Position numbers and translations under genes: made by a program
Part shown: in pieces, positions 15,772-24,174 of the stretch
Layout: every line of letters starts with the position of its first letter
How positions within the stretch are numbered: position 1 is the stretch's first letter
Notes under the pieces: model-generated
Told to the model about the DNA's origin: nothing
The model's database searches: none
Seen by the model: the letters and a program-made list of their open reading frames with translations, nothing else
NCBI RefSeq assembly: GCF_032773895.1
Contig: NZ_CP120416.1
Location: 248,001-312,000, forward strand
Source: Teredinibacter sp. KSP-S5-2
Lineage (GTDB): Bacteria; Pseudomonadota; Gammaproteobacteria; Pseudomonadales; Cellvibrionaceae
Direction: 5' to 3'
Length of the DNA: 64,000 nt

Positions 15772-16718
15772 AAAGTCTAAAGCCCCTCTTTTATTCTCTT
15801 TTGGTTATCCTATTTTGTGCATGCTCACCTAACGGGGCTCAATTATATGTAATCCAGGAAGATGACGATTATGGCATTGGCGGGACAGGTATTATTGGCC
15901 AGATTACAGGCTTTGGATCGATATTTGTCAACGGTAAAGAAATTGAGTTAACCGAACATTCATTAATACAAGTAAATGGCTCTACTGTAGAAGATTACGC
16001 GTTTAATATTGGCGATGTGGTTGAGGTGCTGGCGGGCGAGCAGGCATATACTCATGCCGAAGCCATTAATATTCGTCATGAGTTAATTGGCCCGGTTTCA
16101 GCTTTTAATGCGGAAAGTCGAGAACTAGTTGTGCTGGGCAAATCGGTTATTGCACCAAAAAGCATGGATATAAATAACATCGCTGTGGGCGAGTTTGTTG
16201 CGGTATCGGGGTTTGAATTATCAACATCACGTATTCATGCAACTCGTATTGCTGATAGTTCGAACCGGATCTTGTTGAGAGGAAATAAACAATCGGTTTT
16301 AGACAGCTTGAGTGTTTTTGATGTAAACGAGCAGGTTTTAAATCAAGTTCATCGTGCCAGCGAGCAGATGGTTATCCAGGCGAATGTTGAAAATCAAAAG
16401 TTATCGTCAGTTATTGTTCGAGAGCGACAACGGTTACCGTATGAGCAAGCGAAAAACTGGCTTATTCAAGGAGCTCCGTCGGTTTATCTGGATGACCGAC
16501 AATTGGCAAGCATGCCGAAGGGGTTGAATGCATATACAGAAGACACGATTTTGATCTGGGAATATCAGCCGGTCAAAGGATCAATAAAATGGCTTGATGC
16601 TCGTGACATGCCAAAAGGTGAGCGGAGTAAAAACGTTGGCCGCCAATATCGCCAGCCAGTTCGATCCGGTGGTGTTCGAGGACAAAACCCCACTGGATCA
16701 CGTCACGGAAAACGTTGA
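15768..16718 (+). CDS. DUF5666-containing lipoprotein
   Basis: 316 residues with a lipoprotein signal ending in LFCACS. The mature part begins with an acidic stretch and GIGGTGIIGQITGFGSIFVNGKEIEL, followed by FNIGDVVEVLAGEQAYTHAEAINIRHELIGPVSAF. This pattern of short beta-barrel (OB-like) repeats matches DUF5666. The C-terminus is strongly basic (QYRQPVRSGGVRGQ). The residues after the lipobox Cys are SPN, so outer-membrane sorting is expected. It is coupled to the DUF6502 gene by a 4-bp overlap. Function is unknown; an envelope role follows from lipidation and from the neighbouring barrel and repeat proteins. Confidence 0.82.
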   Translation: MKSLKPLFYSLLVILFCACSPNGAQLYVIQEDDDYGIGGTGIIGQITGFGSIFVNGKEIELTEHSLIQVNGSTVEDYAFNIGDVVEVLAGEQAYTHAEAINIRHELIGPVSAFNAESRELVVLGKSVIAPKSMDINNIAVGEFVAVSGFELSTSRIHATRIADSSNRILLRGNKQSVLDSLSVFDVNEQVLNQVHRASEQMVIQANVENQKLSSVIVRERQRLPYEQAKNWLIQGAPSVYLDDRQLASMPKGLNAYTEDTILIWEYQPVKGSIKWLDARDMPKGERSKNVGRQYRQPVRSGGVRGQNPTGSRHGKR

Positions 16719-17146
16719 TTTAGTCCTCTAAAGCTGAAAGGGATTTCTTGGGTTGCTGTTTTTTGTGTTGTTGTCAACATCTATTTTTTGTTTTATTTGT
16801 CGGCTGGGGTGAGCATAAATGTCTGATAATCCTCGTGCGTTATGCCCCTGCGAGTAAAAAGGTTTTTGATCATTTTTTTTTACGTGTCCTTGATTTTCGA
16901 TATATGCCTATTCCTTTGAATGGTTTTCTCAGTTGTTTTTCCTTTATTTCCTTATGATAATCCTGTCAATTATTTTTTACAGTGAAATATTTTGATTTGC
17001 GTAAGTTGATTTTTACAGAAAAAAATTCACGGAAAATGGATTTTCTTGTCTGCTTTTTATGACTCCTTGTTATGAACAGTTACTTGATCAAAACGGTAGT
17101 TTGTTCAATAGTGTATTTATGACAGATTTTGAATAAAGATTATGCT
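16719..17146. other. 428-bp A+T-rich gap before the GGDEF-EAL gene
   Basis: I see no convincing gene. A 69-codon frame at 16748-16957 is Cys/Phe-rich, lacks a ribosome site and looks accidental. The region is rich in T tracts and presumably carries the promoter of the signalling protein downstream. No clear terminator was found after the DUF5666 gene. Confidence 0.5.
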
Positions 17147-19309
17147 ATGGAAGCTAGTGCAAAACTTTTGGTAGTCGATGATTCAAAAGAGTATCTTGAA
17201 CTTTACAAGATGATTTTTGATGACTTGGGAGTTATTGTCGATATGGCTTCTTCAGGAGAGGAGGCTATAGCCCTGTGCGAGTCCAATGAATACTCCGCTG
17301 CCATTGTGGACTATTATATGCCCGGCATAAATGGTCCAGAGTGTGTTACAAAAATACGGTCCTCCGAAAAACATCAATCTCTCCCCGTCCTGTTTGTGAG
17401 TGGTAACAAAAAAAGTAAGGAAAATGTCCGACTAGCTTATTCCAGCGGTGCAATTGATTTTCTATCCAAGCCGATTAATGAAGAAGAATTAACCTTGAAG
17501 GTGAATAATATTCTCAATAGTCATTTATCTGGCTCAAAGAAGAAAAATTACCTCAATAAGGATTGGGGGTTAGAAGAAGTTCTTGAACAGGTTGGAGAGG
17601 GTGTGGTTGTTTTTAACCACGATTTTCGAGTGATTTTTGCTAACAAAGCTGCGAGTACGTTGCTTACTGAAAGCGTTGATACTATCGTTGGTCGGCATAT
17701 ATCAGAATACATTTTTCCTGATCTGGAATTGCATGAATGGCAAAAATCGGATTTTGCTTGTGTGTTTAAAGATGGTCAGTGTCATCAAAAAGATGAAGCC
17801 TATTTTTGGCGAAGAAAAGAGAGTCGTTTTCCTGTTCAATATACTCAATCAACCATCCTCTACGATGGACAGGCGGTAGGTATTTTATTCTTTCATGATG
17901 ATACCGAACGCTTAATGATAAAAAGCGAGTTGGCTCGAATGGCTAACTATGATCATCTCACCGGAGTTGCAAATAGATCACTTTTTATGAGCAATATGGA
18001 AAAGTTGCTCGCTTCATCTAATCGCCATGGATTTAATTTTGCGATTCTGGTTATCGATCTGGATAATTTTAAATACATTAATGACAGCTATGGACACATG
18101 GTTGGCGATGAGGCGCTGCAGTACGTCTGTAAATCGGTTAAAAATGTTATTCGGGAGGATGATCTTTTCTCCCGAATAGGTGGTGACGAGTTTGCTCTGG
18201 TGATTTCAAATATAACCAATGGGTTTTCTCCCGCGGTAGTTGCAGAGAAAATTATTTCGGGTATTAAATACTTTACCAGCTCGAATGGTGAGGTTGTTGA
18301 GGTCGAATGCAGTATTGGTATTGCTCTAAATACACAGGATAGTGCCAGTGCGGAGGAAATATTAAAAAATGCCGATGCTGCGATGTATAAGGCTAAAAGA
18401 AGGGGGAAAGGTTGCTACGAGTTTTACTCCAAAGAGATGCAAAAAGCCATTGCCCAAAGGCGGAAGCTGATCCATAAAATGAAGGAAGCTTTAGCCGATC
18501 AGCTTTTTGATGTGTTTTTTCAACCTCAAATTAATTTGAAAGATAACACCCTGTTCGGCTTGGAGGCATTAATTCGTTGGTACGATAGAGATCGAGGATT
18601 TGTTAATCCCAGCCTTTTTATACCGTTGGCGGAAGAGGTGGGTTTGATTAATGAAATCGACCTTTGGTGCATCGATGAGGTTTGTTCACGCTTTTCTCTA
18701 TTGCGAGATAAATATGTATTAAGTAACGATTTTTCTGTTTCCTTGAATGTTTCAGCATCCCAGCTCAATGATCCAACTCTGTTTGACAAAATTGCCTTCT
18801 CTATCGATAAATACAAGCTGCCCCGGGGAAGTATCCATGTGGAAGTAACCGAAACTGCCGTAATGCACGATGTTTCTATTTCTACTACCACATTAAAAAA
18901 ATTCAGGGACTCTGGAGTGGGGGTCTCTATTGATGATTTTGGGACAGGATATTCGTCACTCAGTTACTTGAAAACACTGCCTTTTGACGTGCTCAAAATA
19001 GACCAGTCTTTTGTTAAAGATATAGGTTACGATAGCAATAATGAAGCTATCATTGATGCCATTATACAGCTGGCTAAAAGCCTGGGGTTAGTTGTGGTTG
19101 CCGAAGGTGTTGAAACCAGGAGACAGGCTGACTTTCTTTGTGCTCGCGGTTGCGAATATGCACAAGGCTATCTGTTTGGCAAACCGCTCAACATGACCCA
19201 GCTTGAAAATTATTTGGAAAAAGAAGCCGGGTATGCCACTAAGAATTCGCTCACTCATGCTGGAGCGAGCAAAGCAGCATTGTCAAACGTTCATCGAATT
19301 ATAAAATAA
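17147..19309 (+). CDS. Response regulator with PAS, GGDEF and EAL domains
   Basis: 720 residues from the ATG at 17147 (an in-frame TTG at 17129 is less likely). The receiver has VVDDSKEY, phospho-acceptor Asp55 in AIVDYYMPG, and Lys in LSKPIN. A PAS domain spans about 140-260. The diguanylate cyclase domain has intact GGDEF (345-349) with an RxxD inhibitory site (REDD) five residues before it. The phosphodiesterase domain has EALIRW (473-478), NVSASQL, VEVTETAVM, DDFGTGYSSLSYL and AEGVET, so it appears catalytically complete. It should make and/or degrade cyclic-di-GMP under control of an unlinked sensor kinase. No kinase gene is adjacent. Net activity cannot be told from sequence. Confidence 0.93.
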   Translation: MEASAKLLVVDDSKEYLELYKMIFDDLGVIVDMASSGEEAIALCESNEYSAAIVDYYMPGINGPECVTKIRSSEKHQSLPVLFVSGNKKSKENVRLAYSSGAIDFLSKPINEEELTLKVNNILNSHLSGSKKKNYLNKDWGLEEVLEQVGEGVVVFNHDFRVIFANKAASTLLTESVDTIVGRHISEYIFPDLELHEWQKSDFACVFKDGQCHQKDEAYFWRRKESRFPVQYTQSTILYDGQAVGILFFHDDTERLMIKSELARMANYDHLTGVANRSLFMSNMEKLLASSNRHGFNFAILVIDLDNFKYINDSYGHMVGDEALQYVCKSVKNVIREDDLFSRIGGDEFALVISNITNGFSPAVVAEKIISGIKYFTSSNGEVVEVECSIGIALNTQDSASAEEILKNADAAMYKAKRRGKGCYEFYSKEMQKAIAQRRKLIHKMKEALADQLFDVFFQPQINLKDNTLFGLEALIRWYDRDRGFVNPSLFIPLAEEVGLINEIDLWCIDEVCSRFSLLRDKYVLSNDFSVSLNVSASQLNDPTLFDKIAFSIDKYKLPRGSIHVEVTETAVMHDVSISTTTLKKFRDSGVGVSIDDFGTGYSSLSYLKTLPFDVLKIDQSFVKDIGYDSNNEAIIDAIIQLAKSLGLVVVAEGVETRRQADFLCARGCEYAQGYLFGKPLNMTQLENYLEKEAGYATKNSLTHAGASKAALSNVHRIIK

Positions 19310-19317
19310 AACGTACG

Positions 19318-20154
19318 CTAAAACGGCCAAAAGACTGTTGGCCACTTATTCTGTCTGAGCATAGATGCGATATCCATTCCTACCGCGATACCAGCGTGTA
19401 CACAAAACCCTCCCCAGATTGACCGAGACTGAAGCGCCAGTATTCCTAGGAATAAACCAAAAAGAATGGCGCCAGTGGCTTCTGGCCAAAGCTTGGGAAA
19501 ATGGATCATTAAATAAGGTACACACATGACCCAAACGGCGTTGGCACCAATAGCCGGGCGCAGAGAATTAATAAAGAATCCGCGAAAGAAAAATTCCAAA
19601 CAGATAAATTGAGTTAGGTACAAAACTTCCCAGGCAATAAAATCGAACCAGCTTCTATGGGTGAGTTTGTAAAAAGGGTAGTGGTTAAGAAAATCATCGC
19701 GAAAACTGACTAAAAAGATAAAGAAAAATATGGGGGTGACAAGCATTAAATAGCCTTTCCAATGCTGTCGAGTGTCGTTTAGCTTCCATCCCATATCGAG
19801 GAACTTTTCTTTTAATACAAGCTTAATAACCAAATACGGAAGAATTACATAACCAACAACATGCCAGAACGTCCACCACACGTAGCTGGCTAAAAGCAGC
19901 CAGCCAGATTGTTGGAATTGGTTTTTCCAGTAGTGTGGATGCTCGCCCTGCCATATGGATAGCTGGTTTAAAAAAGCGATCATTGAGGAGTAGAATTTTA
20001 GATAGTGAATAAGCAGTAGGCAGACTGCCACACAAGCCAGGGTCCAGAATACTCGTCTTAGCGCAGCCTTTTTATCTAAGGTATATGACGGTGCTTCTGA
20101 GTCAATCTTGTCTAAAGCGAGGAATATATTGTTTGGGTGTAAGAATTTAAGCAT
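19318..20154 (-). CDS. CPBP-family (CAAX protease/bacteriocin-immunity-like) membrane protein
   Basis: 278 residues with about seven hydrophobic segments. The CPBP motif region reads YLTQFICLEFFFRGFFINSL, followed by MIHFPKLWPEATGAILFGLFLG and GGFCVHAGIAVGMD, giving the Glu/Arg, His and late His positions of the glutamate-type intramembrane protease fold. The canonical EExxxR is here L-E-F-F-F-R, so the first Glu, catalytic in Rce1-type enzymes, is Leu; activity is therefore uncertain. It is the last gene of a minus-strand run, 12 bp after the TauE/SafE permease, and convergent with the GGDEF-EAL gene. Confidence 0.82.
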   Translation of the reverse strand: MLKFLHPNNIFLALDKIDSEAPSYTLDKKAALRRVFWTLACVAVCLLLIHYLKFYSSMIAFLNQLSIWQGEHPHYWKNQFQQSGWLLLASYVWWTFWHVVGYVILPYLVIKLVLKEKFLDMGWKLNDTRQHWKGYLMLVTPIFFFIFLVSFRDDFLNHYPFYKLTHRSWFDFIAWEVLYLTQFICLEFFFRGFFINSLRPAIGANAVWVMCVPYLMIHFPKLWPEATGAILFGLFLGILALQSRSIWGGFCVHAGIAVGMDIASMLRQNKWPTVFWPF

Positions 20155-20166
20155 GAATCTAAAAAT

Positions 20167-20931
20167 CTAAATCGTGTGAAGTATCAAGGATAACCCGACA
20201 AGGACAGTAATAACCTCGAAAATCCGCTTAATAAATGGATTGCCGTATTTGACGGCAAGGTGAGCACCAAAATATCCACCTACAAGTGATCCAAGGATTA
20301 ACATGGGGAGCCATTCCCATTTTACCGGGGTCAATAACGCAAGTGTCAGTGCGCCAGTTCCGTTCCAGAATAAGCCAACTAATATCAAGGTGTATGCTGT
20401 TGCGTGTTTGTAATCAAAGCCAAACCAGCAGATTAACCACAGCGTGACAAACAAGCCTGTGCCTGAAGTGAGCGATCCATTTAGGAAGCCCAGTATAAAT
20501 AACCCCAGACCACCAAGAAGATACCCCATTGATGTTCTGTTTTTATGACTTTGTTGTTGTCCAAGGTCTTTTTTAAGGTAAGAGTATACCCCGAGGGAAA
20601 TGGTGAGAATCCCCAAGCTTATTTTGGCCAGGTTCTCCGGAATACTTAATATTACATTTGCACCCAAATACACGCCTGGTAACCCTGTTGCTAACATGAA
20701 AGCTGCAAATGCTAACTGTGTATTTTTATTTTGGATGTGTTTTGCTGTTGCCCCGACCCCAAGGGCTACGGTCGCAATTTTGTGGGTTGCCAGAGCCATA
20801 GAAAAGGGAAGCCCCAGAAATATCAGCGCTGGAAATTGCAGTAAACCCGCGCCGCCTCCCGCCATAGCAGACAGAATATTGGAGACCAGTGCCACTATCA
20901 GTAAAAGTATTTGTTCAAAAGGATCTATCAT
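20167..20931 (-). CDS. TauE/SafE (DUF81) family permease
   Basis: 254 residues, nearly all hydrophobic, with the two-repeat pattern of the sulfite-exporter TauE/SafE family: LVSNILSAMAGGGAGLLQFPALIFLGL in the first half and LGFLNGSLTSGTGLFVTLWLICWFGFDYKHATAYTL in the second. Members export organosulfur compounds or other small anions across the inner membrane; the substrate here cannot be told. The start overlaps the glycosyltransferase stop by 4 bp, implying translational coupling. Confidence 0.88.
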   Translation of the reverse strand: MIDPFEQILLLIVALVSNILSAMAGGGAGLLQFPALIFLGLPFSMALATHKIATVALGVGATAKHIQNKNTQLAFAAFMLATGLPGVYLGANVILSIPENLAKISLGILTISLGVYSYLKKDLGQQQSHKNRTSMGYLLGGLGLFILGFLNGSLTSGTGLFVTLWLICWFGFDYKHATAYTLILVGLFWNGTGALTLALLTPVKWEWLPMLILGSLVGGYFGAHLAVKYGNPFIKRIFEVITVLVGLSLILHTI

Positions 20932-22160
20932 GGCCGTTTGTTATAGGTTAAGCATTCGTGGATCGGTACAGGAGGATAGTCGCGTTCCTGTAAATAGCGT
21001 ATAAATTTCAATGTTTTGAATCCATCAAACCAGTCGTGGAAAGCTTTTATAAAATTCTGCTTATCGCTTATTTGAGTGGCGGTATGTTGGATAAATTTTT
21101 CTAGCCCCAAGGATTTCAATGCTGCCAGCGTTTTTGGGGTAAACAGGGTGTGCTGGTACTCCTGGCAAAATTCGTCTGGCTCCAGCTCTGACACGATGCA
21201 AAGCAGTTCTCGTAAATGAGTAAAACACATCGGAGCGTAGTATGTGTAATCAATGTTGTTTTGTATTTTCTGTTGAATGGTTTGTACGGCTGGCCCGGTG
21301 CCAAATGGAACCCGGTTGGATAGGCGGCTCTGTATGAGTATGGTGATATCGTCGACGGATTTTATTTGCCCGACCTTTGCCAGCTTATTTAATAAATAAA
21401 AATCTTCCGCTGCCGATCTTTTGGGAAAGCCTCTTACCATGCAGTAGTGTTCCCTGGATACTGCCAGCGTACTTCCTAAGGTGTTATACCCGTAGGGTGA
21501 GCCTGCCTGCTGTAATTGATCACGAAAATATTTTATGGCTTGTTCGTATAGCTGAGTTGCCTGATCAATGCTTTGATTCTTGCCTTGATGATGAAAGTTA
21601 AACACGAGTGCACTGGTGTTTTCGGTATTGTTTGAAAGCGGTTGAGCGAAATAATTGGCTGGAAGAGTAACATCCCCATCAGTAGAGTATATCCAGTGGG
21701 AGGTTATGTGTTTCTCTATTCCCATTTTTACCGCGATGTCGCAACCGATTTTCCTCGCTAGCCCGACGCCTTGTTTTGCGGGTAGCTTTCTTTGTCCATG
21801 AAATCTATCGACCAGTAAAAAATCAAATGGAGAGAGTCCGCTGATACTGGAATATAAACTCAGGTTATTTCGGTTAAAACGGCGTGTACCTCGTTGTTCA
21901 AAAAAACACTGCAGTGTGTGTTGCGGGGTTTCATCATCGTCCGTTTCCGGTTGATTGATAATAACAATCACCAGTATTTTTGTGCTTGCAGGAATGTGCG
22001 GGGTAAGTGATTGCGTTAAATTCCATACAAAATCTGCGGACTCTTGGTAGCATGGAACAACCACTACATTTTGGTACGGTAAATCCTGAGGAAAGCCATC
22101 TAGTAGTTGTACTTCGGGTTCCGCGTACAGTTTCAGGTATTTTTGAACAATGTTACTCAC
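20928..22160 (-). CDS. Glycosyltransferase family 2-like protein
   Basis: 410 residues without a signal peptide or clear membrane segment. The N-terminal strand QNVVVVPCYQESADF and the metal-binding-type motif in HWIYSTDGDVTLPANYF fit a GT-A nucleotide-sugar transferase. A conserved-looking block DRFHGQRKLPAKQGVGLARKIGCDIAV lies between them, and the C-terminal 150 residues match nothing I know. Substrate is unknown. It starts 14 bp after the miaE stop and overlaps the TauE/SafE permease by 4 bp, so it is in an apparent miaE-GT-permease-CPBP operon. The catalytic assignment is moderate because only the core motifs are visible. Confidence 0.72.
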   Translation of the reverse strand: MSNIVQKYLKLYAEPEVQLLDGFPQDLPYQNVVVVPCYQESADFVWNLTQSLTPHIPASTKILVIVIINQPETDDDETPQHTLQCFFEQRGTRRFNRNNLSLYSSISGLSPFDFLLVDRFHGQRKLPAKQGVGLARKIGCDIAVKMGIEKHITSHWIYSTDGDVTLPANYFAQPLSNNTENTSALVFNFHHQGKNQSIDQATQLYEQAIKYFRDQLQQAGSPYGYNTLGSTLAVSREHYCMVRGFPKRSAAEDFYLLNKLAKVGQIKSVDDITILIQSRLSNRVPFGTGPAVQTIQQKIQNNIDYTYYAPMCFTHLRELLCIVSELEPDEFCQEYQHTLFTPKTLAALKSLGLEKFIQHTATQISDKQNFIKAFHDWFDGFKTLKFIRYLQERDYPPVPIHECLTYNKRP

Positions 22161-22174
22161 GAATAGAAAATGGT

Positions 22175-22750
22175 CTAGTGTAACGCGGCTGTGATTGGTA
22201 GTGAGGCAACGATCTTTGCTTCGCTGTCCAGTAATTGATTTAGGCGTTCCAGAATGTCTGCTTCAGCAAAATAGTTTTTGGCCAGGTTGATAAACAGATT
22301 TTCATGCCGCGCCTCAGATTCAGTAATCGCCCGGTAAAACTTTTTGAGTGAGCCTTCTGGCAATGCGTTAGCGATCAGTCCGAAACGCTCGCAGCCCCTG
22401 GCTTCAATAATTCCGCCAATCAGTAATCTGTCCATCATATAAACGTCTGTGCCGCGTCGCATCAGCTTACGCAATTCATTCACATAGGTGTCCTTGGAGT
22501 CAGCACCAAGTTGTAGGCCTCGCTCGGTTAATATCTTTATAACATCGCGAAAATGAACCATTTCCTCAATGGACAGGTCTATCATTGCTTGAACAATATC
22601 GGGTTTGTCGGGGTAATGAGAGAGCATGGAGATGGCCATGCCGGATGCTTTTTTTTCTGCCGCCGCGTGATCGATTAAAAAAGCATCAAAGTCCTCCATG
22701 ACGGCGTCCAGCCATGCTTGGGGGCTATCAAAACCTAGTGAAAATTTCAT
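22175..22750 (-). CDS. miaE: tRNA-(ms2io6A)-hydroxylase MiaE
   Basis: 191 residues of the ferritin-like di-iron monooxygenase that hydroxylates ms2i6A at position 37 of tRNAs reading UNN codons. The ligand motifs are visible: DAFLIDHAAAEKKASGMA, then SIEEMVHFRDV (E-x2-H) and the second pair in IEARGCERF and ITESEARHENLF. Length matches Pseudomonas-type MiaE. It heads a minus-strand run with a glycosyltransferase and two membrane proteins that have no obvious link to tRNA modification, and is divergent from fabV. Confidence 0.93.
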   Translation of the reverse strand: MKFSLGFDSPQAWLDAVMEDFDAFLIDHAAAEKKASGMAISMLSHYPDKPDIVQAMIDLSIEEMVHFRDVIKILTERGLQLGADSKDTYVNELRKLMRRGTDVYMMDRLLIGGIIEARGCERFGLIANALPEGSLKKFYRAITESEARHENLFINLAKNYFAEADILERLNQLLDSEAKIVASLPITAALH

Positions 22751-22824
22751 TGTACTTCTCTTAAATTTGCCGAGTTACACATAACAGAAAAAGTTTCCCA
22801 TTATATCTGTTCGAAAGCTTGGTA

Positions 22825-22830
22825 TATAAT
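22825..22830 (+). promoter_or_regulatory. Probable -10 element of the fabV promoter
   Basis: A perfect TATAAT lies about 90 bp before the fabV ATG. No good -35 hexamer is seen at the matching distance, so this may be an activator-dependent or weak promoter. The call rests on the -10 sequence alone. Confidence 0.4.
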
Positions 22831-22921
22831 GCCGCGTTTTGGACAAGAAAGCTCCAAAAAAAGAGATGCCTAATTTAGTGTGCTGTGAAGCCACTAGAGA
22901 CACAGAAACAGGATAAATAAT

Positions 22922-24112
22922 ATGATTATTACTCCAAAAGTTCGTGGTTTCATCTGCACCAACGCCCATCCGGAAGGATGTGCAGCGAACGTTCGTGAGC
23001 AAATAGAATACATCAAACAGCAACCCGCCATCGAAGATGGCCCGAAAAATGTTTTGGTTATCGGTGCCTCTACTGGTTACGGCTTGGCGTCCAGAATAAC
23101 ATCGGCATTTGGTTGTGGCGCAAAAACACTCGGTGTGTTTTTTGAGAAACCTGCTACCGAGCGCCGTACAGGTTCAGCCGGCTGGTACAACTCTGCAGCT
23201 TTTCACGAAGAGGCAAAAGCTGCAGGTTTGTATGCAAAAAGCATCAATGGCGACGCCTTTTCAAATGAAATGAAGCAAAAAGTTATTGATACCATTAAAG
23301 CGGATTTGGGCAAAGTGGACTTGGTTGTATACAGTCTTGCTTCTCCTCGTCGACAAGATCCGGAAACGGGTACCTTGTATTCCTCGGTATTAAAACCAAT
23401 CGGTAAAGACTACACCGAAAAAAGTTTGAATACCGATACAATGGAAGTTTCTGATGTCACTATTGAAAAAGCATCAGAGGAAGAAATTGCTAACACCATT
23501 AAAGTAATGGGTGGTGAAGACTGGGAGCTTTGGATCAATGCGTTAAGTGAGGCTGGTGTTTTAGCGGATAATTGCAAAACAGCTGCTTACACGTATATCG
23601 GCGAAAAGATCACTTGGCCTATATACGGTCACGCGACTATCGGTAAAGCGAAAGAGGATCTGGACCGCGCAGCAAAAGCCATTAATGAGACATTGTCTTC
23701 AGTAAATGGCCAGGCAAATGTTGCTGTGTTGAAAGCGTTGGTAACACAATCCAGTTCGGCAATTCCAATTATGCCGCTCTATATTTCAATTCTTTACAAA
23801 ATTATGAAAGAAGAGAATACCCACGAAGGGTGTATAGAGCAGTTATATCGTTTGTTCACGGAAGGCTTGTACACGAACTCGCCTCGATTGGATGATGTCA
23901 ACCGTTTCCGTATGGACGAAAAAGAACTTCGTCCCGAAACCCAGGCAAAAGTCGATGTGCTTTGGCCACAAGTGACAGCGGAAAATCTGTTTGAACTAAC
24001 CGATTACAAAAGCTACAACGCTGAGTTTATGAAGTTATTTGGTTTTGGTCTCGATGGTATTGATTACGAGAAAGAAGTTGACCCTGTGGTCACCGTCGAT
24101 TTCCTAGAATAG
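22922..24112 (+). CDS. fabV: FabV-type enoyl-ACP reductase
   Basis: 396 residues, the usual FabV length. It reduces enoyl-ACP with NADH in the last step of each fatty-acid elongation cycle. It opens with [20 protein letters not shown], has the nucleotide-binding [16 protein letters not shown] and [14 protein letters not shown], and the extended short-chain dehydrogenase motif Y-x8-K in [13 protein letters not shown] (Tyr235, Lys244). FabV enzymes are typically insensitive to triclosan. It is transcribed alone, with a strong terminator downstream. FabI is not in the window, so whether FabV is the only enoyl reductase is unknown. Confidence 0.97.
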   Translation: MIITPKVRGFICTNAHPEGCAANVREQIEYIKQQPAIEDGPKNVLVIGASTGYGLASRITSAFGCGAKTLGVFFEKPATERRTGSAGWYNSAAFHEEAKAAGLYAKSINGDAFSNEMKQKVIDTIKADLGKVDLVVYSLASPRRQDPETGTLYSSVLKPIGKDYTEKSLNTDTMEVSDVTIEKASEEEIANTIKVMGGEDWELWINALSEAGVLADNCKTAAYTYIGEKITWPIYGHATIGKAKEDLDRAAKAINETLSSVNGQANVAVLKALVTQSSSAIPIMPLYISILYKIMKEENTHEGCIEQLYRLFTEGLYTNSPRLDDVNRFRMDEKELRPETQAKVDVLWPQVTAENLFELTDYKSYNAEFMKLFGFGLDGIDYEKEVDPVVTVDFLE

Positions 24113-24126
24113 CTAGCACGATGATT

Positions 24127-24157
24127 AAAAACGGCCGGTAATACCGGCCGTTTTTTT
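24127..24157 (+). terminator. Strong Rho-independent terminator after fabV
   Basis: AAAACGGCCGGT pairs with ACCGGCCGTTTT across a 3-nt loop (24140-24142), followed by a T-run. It lies only about 20 bp before the tas start codon, so tas must have a promoter within fabV or the terminator region. Confidence 0.93.
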
Positions 24158-24174
24158 ATGTCTTTGGAGGCGCT

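Noticed and set aside
16748-16957. 69-codon frame with Cys/Phe-rich product
   Set aside because: No ribosome-binding site, T-rich composition and unnatural residue mix; likely chance.
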